From Cytophagales bacterium (GTDB lineage Bacteria > Bacteroidota > Bacteroidia > Cytophagales > Cyclobacteriaceae): a DNA stretch of 6,550 nucleotides. The notes beneath the pieces are model-generated. The model had not been told where the DNA came from. It searched no databases and was given only the letters and a program-made list of their open reading frames with translations. The stretch lies in NCBI GenBank assembly GCA_003504855.1, contig DNZD01000090.1, forward strand, positions 1-6,550, read 5' to 3'. A program made the translations under genes and the position numbers. Shown here one piece after another: positions 1 to 5,438 of the stretch (positions are counted from its first letter, which is position 1; every line of letters begins with the position of its first letter).

Positions 1-16
1 TCTGAGCTAAGGGCCC
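1..16 (-). tRNA. 5' end of a tRNA or tRNA-derived unit, cut by the window edge
   Basis: Read on the minus strand from 16 down to 1, the sequence is GGGCCCTTAGCTCAGA. This has the form of a tRNA 5' acceptor strand (GGGCCCT), the TA spacer, the 5' D-stem (GCTC) and the start of the D-loop. It is identical to the tRNA-like stretch at 474-489, and the identity continues upstream as CTTTT (17-22 against 490-495). The remainder lies outside the window, so it may be a complete tRNA gene or another tRNA-derived GIY-YIG unit like the one to its right. Confidence 0.55.
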
Positions 17-43
17 TAAAAGTCTGTAAGTTTAGCTATTTTA
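1..43. repeat. Direct repeat, left copy (tRNA 5' end plus leader)
   Basis: The first 22 bases are identical to 474-495. The following bases (AAGTTTAGCTATTT against AAGTTTAGTTATTT) are similar with a one-base length change in between. The repeat covers the tRNA 5' end and its upstream leader, and the two copies flank the GIY-YIG gene. The leader is less well conserved than the tRNA part, which suggests an old duplication or functional constraint rather than a fresh target-site duplication. Confidence 0.75.
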
Positions 44-135
44 CGGTGATCTAAAAACTTAAGAAAGATACGTCCGGATGGACTATTCGTTTGGACTTAG
101 GAGCTATTATAGCTTTGCACCTCGTCTTAAATCTT

Positions 136-423
136 TCACTTATATCGGTCAAGTAACCTATCCAGAAGGCCTGGGACGGTTTTGAGCGATTGATAGTACT
201 TTCGACTCTTCATCTTCTTGATATGGAGCTCGATACGGCGTGATTGCCCTTCATCCTGACAAGGGATTACCAAAAAGACCTCCCAGTCCGCAGCTCTCTT
301 TGAAAATGCCTTTGAGTAATAACCCGAATTATGCTTCTGGAGCCTTGAATCCAGGTCATGGGTTGATCCCACGTAGTACTTATCCAACTCGGGGCTATGG
401 AGAATGTAGCAGCAGAATTCCAT
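136..423 (-). CDS. Small GIY-YIG nuclease family protein (UvrC N-terminal/YhbQ-like)
   Basis: This encodes a 95-aa single-domain GIY-YIG protein, the usual length for stand-alone members of the family. Seen in the sequence: a GIY-equivalent CYI (5-7), a YIG-equivalent YVG (17-19), the conserved Arg27 in SRLQKHN with His31, and Glu65 in RRIELHIKKMKS, the expected metal ligand. The catalytic set therefore looks intact. Such domains cut DNA in UvrC, homing endonucleases and some restriction enzymes; the role of the stand-alone versions is not settled. The ATG at 423-421 is the first start after an in-frame TAA (441-439) that lies inside the anticodon loop of the tRNA remnant upstream. The gene has no SD sequence. 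It occupies the place of the tRNA 3' half and is flanked by direct repeats of tRNA sequence, which suggests a repeated or mobile unit; this last point is inference. Confidence 0.88.
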   Translation of the reverse strand: MEFCCYILHSPELDKYYVGSTHDLDSRLQKHNSGYYSKAFSKRAADWEVFLVIPCQDEGQSRRIELHIKKMKSRKYYQSLKTVPGLLDRLLDRYK

Positions 424-434
424 GGTTGGTAGAT

Positions 435-489
435 CAGATTATGAGTCTGTCCCGATGGCCATCGGGATAACCATCTGAGCTAAGGGCCC
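435..489 (-). pseudogene. Rearranged tRNA(CAT) 5' half: acceptor and D-arm, hairpin insert, anticodon arm, no 3' half
   Basis: On the minus strand, reading down from 489: acceptor 5' strand GGGCCCT (489-483), TA, D-stem 5' strand GCTC (480-477), D-loop AGATGGTTA (476-468), an 18-base palindrome (467-450), then CAGA-CTCATAA-TCTG (449-435). The last part is a four-base-pair stem closing a seven-base loop with anticodon CAT in the correct central position. The D-stem 3' strand (GAGC) is missing where the palindrome stands. The variable region, T-arm and 3' acceptor strand are absent, and the GIY-YIG ATG follows 11 bases later. The order matches a Met (or Ile2) CAT tRNA of Bacteroidota type, as I know such genes. 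It cannot form a working tRNA alone and is read here as a remnant or as the leader of the nuclease transcript. Confidence 0.75.
450..467. repeat. Perfect 18-bp palindrome between the D-arm and anticodon-arm remnants
   Basis: TCCCGATGGCCATCGGGA is its own reverse complement. As RNA it would form a 7-bp stem (UCCCGAU/AUCGGGA) with a GGCC loop. It replaces the 3' strand of the D-stem in the tRNA remnant and lies 27 bases before the GIY-YIG start. It is not followed by a T-run on either strand, so it is not a standard intrinsic terminator. It could be a nuclease target, a cruciform-forming site or a translation-control hairpin. Confidence 0.85.
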
Positions 490-517
490 TAAAAGAGGTG
501 CAAGTTTAGTTATTTAA
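474..517. repeat. Direct repeat, right copy (tRNA 5' end plus leader)
   Basis: Positions 474-495 are identical to 1-22, with weaker similarity to 517. The repeat start-to-start distance is 473 bases and brackets one complete unit: leader, tRNA 5' half, palindrome, anticodon arm and nuclease gene. This is the layout expected of tandem units or of an insertion that duplicated tRNA sequence. Confidence 0.75.
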
Positions 518-532
518 TACCTACTTAGCCAA
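501..532 (-). promoter_or_regulatory. Candidate Bacteroidota-type promoter for the tRNA/GIY-YIG unit
   Basis: On the minus strand, TTG (532-530) is followed after 21 bases by TAAACTTG (508-501), one mismatch from the TAnnTTTG -7 consensus of Bacteroidota. This -7 box is 11 bases before the tRNA-like start at 489. The core CTAAACTT is retained in the left repeat copy, as expected if it has a function, but that copy has no clear TTG at the same distance. The match is short and could be chance. Confidence 0.35.
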
Positions 533-589
533 GTCAGAAGAAAAAGCTCATAAATACCTGCGAAAGGGCAAAATTAAATCCAAAGGGTA

Positions 590-620
590 TTCGTCGGATT
601 AGAAAAATGTGCTAAAATTG
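590..620 (+). promoter_or_regulatory. Candidate promoter for the lipoprotein gene
   Basis: TTC (590-592), one mismatch from the -33 TTG, is followed after 20 bases by TAAAATTG (613-620), one mismatch from TAnnTTTG. This would leave a leader of roughly 30 bases before the ATG at 657. The elements are weak and supported only by pattern and position. Confidence 0.3.
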
Positions 621-656
621 GAGGCCTAAACGAGTAAGCTTTAACCCATCTAACCT

Positions 657-1541
657 ATGAAATTGAAATTGAACGCTATCCTCCTCGCCCTCCTCGCCGT
701 AGTTGGCCTCTGGTCTTGCGGCTCCAAAGGAGACCAGAGCAAGAGCGCTGATGAATTTGCCGACGCCGAAAAGTCTCTGAAAGAGGAGATTAAGGATATT
801 GCTTATACCATCCCTCCCCCAGCCGAGATCCCTTATATGCTTCAGGCTACTGGTGCCGATTTCAACCAAAGCCTGGTAAACGATCGCAAGAAAGCTGATT
901 CTTATGGCTCCCAAAGCGATAAAGCTGCCCTCAACCTGGGCGTGTACACCGCCGATATCGGGTACCTGAGCTCTTATGACAAGACACAGGAGTCTATTGA
1001 CTACCTCAATGCCTGCAAGAATCTCGCCGACAAACTGGGTGTTACTGGTTCGTTCGACCGCGGCACGCTGGAGAAATTTGAAGCCAACATCGCCAACAAA
1101 GACTCCCTGGCTGCCCTCCTCAACGATGCCATGCAGAAGACCGACCGCTACCTGAAGGATGGTAACAAAAGCAAATTAGGCGCCCTCCTCGTTGCCGGAA
1201 GCTTCGTTGAGAGTATGTATATATCCACAGGCCTCATCAAGTCATATCCCAAAGACATACTTCCGGACGACAAGCGCAACCTGATCCTTACGCCCCTCAT
1301 GAGTGTCGTAATTAAACAGCGCAAGTCTGTAGGTGAAGTAGCTAAAATGCTTGCCTCTGTAGACCAGACTGGTCCTATCCCTCAAATTGTGGCCGACCTC
1401 AATGCACTGGAAGCCAGCTATGCAGCCCTGAACCTCGAGGACAAAATCAAGAGCAACAAAGCCAACCTGGCCCTGTCGGACAAGAACCTGGCTGAAATCA
1501 CCAAGGTGGTTGAAAAACTCCGCGGCGATATCGTGAACTAA
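657..1541 (+). CDS. Predicted lipoprotein of unknown function
   Basis: This encodes a 294-aa protein with a clear lipoprotein signal: basic MKLKLN, a hydrophobic core (residues 7-18), and a lipobox LWSC with the modified Cys at 21, followed by GSKGDQSKS. Asp is not at +2, so the usual E. coli retention rule gives no inner-membrane call; in Bacteroidota the outer membrane is the likely site. The mature part looks mostly alpha-helical, with no enzyme motif I recognise. The stretch from about 93 to 130 (LGVYTADIGYLSSYDKTQ and following) resembles conserved segments of uncharacterised Bacteroidota lipoproteins as I remember them. The gene is a single transcription unit ending in a strong terminator, but lies in the same direction just before an ABC exporter operon. 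A functional link to that exporter is possible and not shown. No SD sequence precedes the ATG. Confidence 0.85.
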   Translation: MKLKLNAILLALLAVVGLWSCGSKGDQSKSADEFADAEKSLKEEIKDIAYTIPPPAEIPYMLQATGADFNQSLVNDRKKADSYGSQSDKAALNLGVYTADIGYLSSYDKTQESIDYLNACKNLADKLGVTGSFDRGTLEKFEANIANKDSLAALLNDAMQKTDRYLKDGNKSKLGALLVAGSFVESMYISTGLIKSYPKDILPDDKRNLILTPLMSVVIKQRKSVGEVAKMLASVDQTGPIPQIVADLNALEASYAALNLEDKIKSNKANLALSDKNLAEITKVVEKLRGDIVN

Positions 1542-1559
1542 TTCAGCATCAATTCAATG

Positions 1560-1589
1560 AAAGGGAATGGCAAAACCATTCCCTTTTTT
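1560..1589 (+). terminator. Intrinsic terminator after the lipoprotein gene
   Basis: AAGGGAATGG (1561-1570) and CCATTCCCTT (1576-1585) form a perfect 10-bp stem with a CAAAA loop. The stem can be extended by A1560-T1586 and runs into a T-tract ending at 1589. It lies 18 bases after the stop codon. It separates the lipoprotein transcript from the downstream ABC operon. Confidence 0.92.
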
Positions 1590-1590
1590 A

Positions 1591-1621
1591 TTTCGGGTTG
1601 TCCATCTGACCCTTATCTTTA
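1591..1621 (+). promoter_or_regulatory. Weak candidate promoter for the ABC/DUF218 operon
   Basis: TATCTTTA (1614-1621) matches TAnnTTTG except for the last base and lies 19 bases before the ATG at 1641. The only -33-like element at a suitable distance is TTT at 1591-1593, with 20 bases between; a true TTG at 1598-1600 is too close. A promoter is expected in this gap because a strong terminator precedes it, but the exact site is uncertain. Confidence 0.25.
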
Positions 1622-1640
1622 AAATCCAAAACCCAGTACC

Positions 1641-4600
1641 ATGAGCGAACCCGTCCTGAAAGCCATCCTTCGCCTATTCGCGATTGTTGCCAAAGAAGAC
1701 TCCGTGACGGTTCAGGAACGGGATTATGTCCTTGCTTTTCTCCATGACCACCTGGGTCGTAAAGCCGTTATGGAGAAGATCGGCTACTTTGATGAGTTTG
1801 CCCGCACCCTTTCTGACGACCAGGACAAAAACATCCGCGACCTGTGTCAGGAAATCAACCGGGAAGTGACCGCCAAACAAAAGGCAGTAATCCTCCTTGA
1901 GCTTATGAGCGTGGTACTTGCCGATGGAGTGATCTCTGAGAAAGAGAGTCAATATGCAAAAATGATTGGCGACTACATGAACATGAGTAACGCTGACATT
2001 GACCTCATCACCCATTACATCCTCGGTGACCACCGCAATACGTTCAATTCACCGAACATTCTTATCATCGACTCTAACCCGGAAAAGCCTGCTGTCTGCA
2101 AGCACATTTGCCGCGAGAAACTGCATGGCACCATCGCCATCCTGCACCTGGCCTCCAGTGATCTGTTTTTCTTCAAATACTCCGGTACCGGCGATGTCTA
2201 CCTGAACGGGATACCCCAAAAGTCATCCAACATCAATCCACTCGCCAATGGCAGCAGCATCCGGTGGGAAGGCGTGGACCCGGTGTACTTTGGTGAAACC
2301 CTGGCGCAATTCAAAAAGCTCAGCGCGGAAGTCCGAACGACGTTTGAAGCACGCGACATCTCTTATCAGTTCAAGAATGGCAAACTCGGGCTTCGCCACA
2401 TCAACATCAACGAAGAATCCGGAAATCTCATCGCCCTGATGGGTGCCAGCGGCGCGGGTAAGTCCACCCTGCTCAACGTGCTCAACGGCACCGATCATCC
2501 CACCAGCGGAACTGTTCTGATCAACGGTATCGACATTCATCGCGAAGCCCGCAAGGTACAGGGTGTCTTCGGTTTTGTACCCCAGGATGACTTGCTGGTA
2601 GAAGAACTTACTGTTTACCAAAACCTGTACTTCGCAGCAAAGCTTTGCTTCAACCACCTCGCTGAAAAGGAAATTGAGGCCCTTGTACTCAAGACCCTCG
2701 ATGACCTCGGGTTACTGGAGACCAAAGATCTGACGGTAGGATCTCCCCTCCGCAAGACCATCAGCGGCGGCCAACGCAAGCGCCTGAATATCGGATTGGA
2801 ATTGCTCCGCGAACCATCCATCCTGTTTGTCGATGAACCTACGTCCGGATTGTCAAGCCGTGATTCAGAAAATATCATCGACCTGCTCAAAGAACTTGCC
2901 CTGAAGGGCAAACTTGTTTTTGCCGTTATCCATCAGCCCAGCTCCGACATCTTCAAGATGTTCGATCGGTTGGTAATTCTCGATACCGGTGGCTACCAGA
3001 TCTATTATGGAAATCCGGTAGATGCGGTCATCTACTTCAAGCAGAACATTCAAATGGTCAATAGCGACCAGGGCGAATGTCCGCAATGTGGTAACGTAAA
3101 CCCCGAGCAAATATTTAACATCATCGAGACCAAGGTGATCGATGAGTACGGAAACTTTACCAACGAACGTAAAATTGTACCGGAGCAATGGAATGTGATC
3201 TTCAAGGAAAAAATCCGAATCCCTTCCCTCATTACTTCCAATGAACCGCCACGATCTACCCTCCGCCTGCCTGGTTGGGTGAAGCAAATGCGGCTATTCG
3301 GGATGCGGGACTTCCTCAGCAAACTAAGTAACAAACAGTACCTGGCCATCAACCTGTTGGAGGCCCCGCTACTCGCCTTCATCCTTGCATTCATTACCCG
3401 GTACTATAGCACCGATGATCTATACCACGACGGATATGTGTTCGTCAAAAATGTAAACATTCCTGCCTACCTCTTCATGAGCGTGATCGTAGCGCTGTTT
3501 ATGGGACTCACCGTGAGTGCCGAGGAAATTATACGGGACCAGAAGATCCTGAAGCGGGAGGCGTTCCTCCACCTGAGTCGCAGCAGCTACCTGATCTCCA
3601 AAATAGCCATCCTCTTCTTTATTTCCGCCATCCAAACCTTCCTGTTCGTTACGGTGGGTCACAGCATGCTGGAAATTCACGGTATGTTCTTTATTCACTG
3701 GGGTATCCTGTTTACGGTATCCTGTTTTGCCAATATGTTGGGATTGAACATTTCCGCAGCATTCAATTCAGCAGTTACCATCTACATCCTTATCCCCATT
3801 CTCCTGATTCCACAGTTGATCCTCAGCGGTGTAGTGGTGAAATTTGATAAGCTCAATCCGTTGATTAGCAACAGTGAGACGGTGCCGTTAGTGGGAGACA
3901 TGATGGCCTCGCGTTGGGCGTTTGAAGCAGCGATGGTTTCCCAATTTAAAGACAATACCTATCAGCGGGAGTTCTATAATCAGGACAAGGTCATTGCTGA
4001 AGCTGACTATAAAAAACTTTATTTCATCCCTACCCTGGAATCCAAGCTCGACTACCTCAACCACAACTACCTGGATGCAAAGGTGCCTCCGGTAGAAATT
4101 TCGTCCCGGTTGCAATTGGTGAAGTCTGAAATTGAAAAAGAATTGTACACGGTGGGCGCCAAACATTTTCTCGAGGTAGCGTTGCTGGTGCCTAAAGATT
4201 TCGATTCGTCTGTTTACCGAAAAACCAGACGGTTCCTGGCGGTATTGAAGCAGTACTATACCAATCGCGCCAAAAATGCGGAATCAGAAAAGGAAAAGCG
4301 GCGTGCTGAGCTGGCAGCCCAACTGGGCGGTGAGAAGCAACTGGAAGCCTTCCGGGAAGCCTACGAAAATGATGCGGTTGGTGTCATGGTCAAGAATCAG
4401 GATGAGCCCAGCCGGATCATCGAGTCTAATGGCCAACTTATACAGAAGATCTACCCCATTTATAAAGACCCGGACCCGGACCATTTCATCGACTTCAATG
4501 CTCAGTTCTACTTGCCCACGAAGCACTTTATGAACGCCACCATAGAGACATTCTTCTTTAATCTCTGTGTGATTTGGTCCATGTCATTGCTCTTGTACAT

Positions 4601-4667
4601 GACTCTTTACTACAACCTGTTGCGTAAACTCATTCAAGGTCTGGAAAACTTGTCCCTGGGTCGATAG
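1641..4667 (+). CDS. ABCG-type ABC half-transporter with N-terminal TerB-like and FHA-like domains
   Basis: This 1008-aa protein fuses ATPase and permease. Residues about 1-130 are helical and TerB-like, with the acidic motif LADGVISEKES (93-103). Residues about 138-220 look like a beta-rich FHA-type fold (VYLNGIPQ, then IRWEG). The ATPase covers about 235-460: Walker A GASGAGKS (268-275), Q-loop Gln315, signature ISGGQ (374-378), Walker B ILFVDE (394-399), H-loop His431. ATPase before membrane domain is the ABCG/White order. A linker carries CPQC (480-483). Membrane segments are near 566-588, 608-627, 648-670, 682-706, 711-735 and 971-992. Between the last two lies a loop of about 230 residues, far larger than in usual ABCG proteins, with a charged, probably coiled-coil part (870-908). 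It should dimerise and export an unknown substrate. The N-terminal domains suggest control by a partner or phosphorylation. No SD sequence is visible. The next gene starts 2 bases after the stop. Confidence 0.92.
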   Translation: MSEPVLKAILRLFAIVAKEDSVTVQERDYVLAFLHDHLGRKAVMEKIGYFDEFARTLSDDQDKNIRDLCQEINREVTAKQKAVILLELMSVVLADGVISEKESQYAKMIGDYMNMSNADIDLITHYILGDHRNTFNSPNILIIDSNPEKPAVCKHICREKLHGTIAILHLASSDLFFFKYSGTGDVYLNGIPQKSSNINPLANGSSIRWEGVDPVYFGETLAQFKKLSAEVRTTFEARDISYQFKNGKLGLRHININEESGNLIALMGASGAGKSTLLNVLNGTDHPTSGTVLINGIDIHREARKVQGVFGFVPQDDLLVEELTVYQNLYFAAKLCFNHLAEKEIEALVLKTLDDLGLLETKDLTVGSPLRKTISGGQRKRLNIGLELLREPSILFVDEPTSGLSSRDSENIIDLLKELALKGKLVFAVIHQPSSDIFKMFDRLVILDTGGYQIYYGNPVDAVIYFKQNIQMVNSDQGECPQCGNVNPEQIFNIIETKVIDEYGNFTNERKIVPEQWNVIFKEKIRIPSLITSNEPPRSTLRLPGWVKQMRLFGMRDFLSKLSNKQYLAINLLEAPLLAFILAFITRYYSTDDLYHDGYVFVKNVNIPAYLFMSVIVALFMGLTVSAEEIIRDQKILKREAFLHLSRSSYLISKIAILFFISAIQTFLFVTVGHSMLEIHGMFFIHWGILFTVSCFANMLGLNISAAFNSAVTIYILIPILLIPQLILSGVVVKFDKLNPLISNSETVPLVGDMMASRWAFEAAMVSQFKDNTYQREFYNQDKVIAEADYKKLYFIPTLESKLDYLNHNYLDAKVPPVEISSRLQLVKSEIEKELYTVGAKHFLEVALLVPKDFDSSVYRKTRRFLAVLKQYYTNRAKNAESEKEKRRAELAAQLGGEKQLEAFREAYENDAVGVMVKNQDEPSRIIESNGQLIQKIYPIYKDPDPDHFIDFNAQFYLPTKHFMNATIETFFFNLCVIWSMSLLLYMTLYYNLLRKLIQGLENLSLGR

Positions 4668-4669
4668 CC

Positions 4670-5437
4670 ATGTTTTTTGTCCTGTCGAAAATTCTGGGTT
4701 TTCTGATCAGGCCACTTACTGTAGTGACCGCCTTGCTGGTAGCCTCGTGGATTATCCGAAAGCCAGTATGGAAAAAGCGATTGTTTGTTGGGGGCATCTG
4801 CCTGCTCCTTTTCTTTACGAATGAGTTCATTGCCAACGAGGTCATGAGCGCCTGGGAGGTTCCGGTCACAAGGTTTGCTGACCTCCCCCACAAGTACACG
4901 TACGGTGTGTTGCTTTGTGGTGCCGCCAAGACCGAGGTCGGACCTCAGGACCGGGTGTATATCGGCTCAGCGGCCGATCGCATCAACCACACAGTTCAAT
5001 TGTACAAACTTGGCCATATCCGGAAAATCCTGATATCCGGTGGCAGCGGTCGCGTATTTGATGTGGGTGAACGGGAGGCCGATCAACTTTCATCATTGAT
5101 TCAAATCATGGGCGTCCCCATAGAAGATATCATCGTGGAGAATGAATCGCGCAATACCCACGAATCGGCGGAACAAGTAAAACGGATGCTGGACAAGATC
5201 ACCACCCCGGACCAATGTCTGCTGATTACATCGGCCTTTCATATGAGGCGATCGCTGGGTTGTTTCCGCAAGGCCGGCTGGCCAATGGATCCGTTCTCTG
5301 TCGACTTCCAAACGCACAAGCGTCAATTCACACCAGATGTATTCCTGATTCCCAAACAGGAGGCATTGGGTGCCTGGGCTATTATGCTCAAGGAATGGTC
5401 CGGGTATGTGGTTTATAGGGTGATGGGATATATTTAG
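4670..5437 (+). CDS. DUF218 membrane protein, YdcF/SanA/ElyC type
   Basis: This encodes 255 aa with two N-terminal membrane segments (about 9-28 and 36-53) followed by a DUF218 domain (about 75-235). Domain hallmarks seen: the strand VLLCGA (80-85), ADRINHTVQLYKLG (102-115) leading to KILISGGSG (119-127), the acidic-polar ENESRNTHESA (157-167), and LLITSAFHMRRS (184-195). The length and two-segment arrangement resemble E. coli ElyC (about 259 aa), a DUF218 protein linked to peptidoglycan and lipid-carrier metabolism; SanA is linked to envelope barrier function. The molecular activity of the family is not firmly established, so no gene symbol is given. The start lies 2 bases after the ABC transporter stop, indicating one transcript and probably coupled translation. 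The stop is one base from the stop of a convergent permease gene, and no terminator is visible. Confidence 0.88.
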   Translation: MFFVLSKILGFLIRPLTVVTALLVASWIIRKPVWKKRLFVGGICLLLFFTNEFIANEVMSAWEVPVTRFADLPHKYTYGVLLCGAAKTEVGPQDRVYIGSAADRINHTVQLYKLGHIRKILISGGSGRVFDVGEREADQLSSLIQIMGVPIEDIIVENESRNTHESAEQVKRMLDKITTPDQCLLITSAFHMRRSLGCFRKAGWPMDPFSVDFQTHKRQFTPDVFLIPKQEALGAWAIMLKEWSGYVVYRVMGYI

Positions 5438-5438
5438 C

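Noticed and set aside
102..114. AGCTATTATAGCT inverted repeat after the nuclease gene
   Set aside because: The arms are 6 bases and AT-rich with a one-base centre and no T-tract. It is too short to support a terminator or operator call.
450..467. Intrinsic terminator at the palindrome
   Set aside because: The stem is strong, but neither side is followed by a T-run, and its position before the nuclease start fits a leader hairpin better.
240..470. Open frame of 76 codons on the plus strand opposite the nuclease gene
   Set aside because: It is antisense to the GIY-YIG gene, contains no recognisable domain, and its end falls in the palindrome/tRNA remnant. It is a shadow frame.
435..489. Functional tRNA-Met or tRNA-Ile2 gene
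   Set aside because: The D-stem 3' strand, T-arm and 3' acceptor strand are absent, so no cloverleaf can form. It was called a remnant instead.
421..489. Group I intron with homing endonuclease in the anticodon loop
   Set aside because: The anticodon loop is intact and uninterrupted, and there is no 3' exon and no visible P/Q/R/S core. The unit has too little non-coding sequence for an intron.
1..495. Insertion sequence with terminal inverted repeats
   Set aside because: The repeats are direct, not inverted, and consist of tRNA sequence. There is no transposase and no short target-site duplication around the unit.
496..656. Possible small gene or ncRNA between the nuclease unit and the lipoprotein gene
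   Set aside because: No convincing open frame, terminator or known RNA structure is visible. Only weak promoter-like matches are present.
612..914. 100-codon minus-strand frame over the start of the lipoprotein gene
   Set aside because: It is antisense to a clear lipoprotein signal peptide, and its translation shows no family features.
2223..2657. 144-codon minus-strand frame inside the ABC transporter gene
   Set aside because: It lies opposite the Walker A region of a well-supported gene, with no recognisable motifs. Other long antisense frames at 2615-2911, 2865-3287 and 3050-3394 were dropped for the same reason.
4468..4483. CCCGGACCCGGACC short tandem repeat
   Set aside because: It encodes DPDPDH within the large loop of the transporter and has only two units, so it is not meaningful as a repeat.
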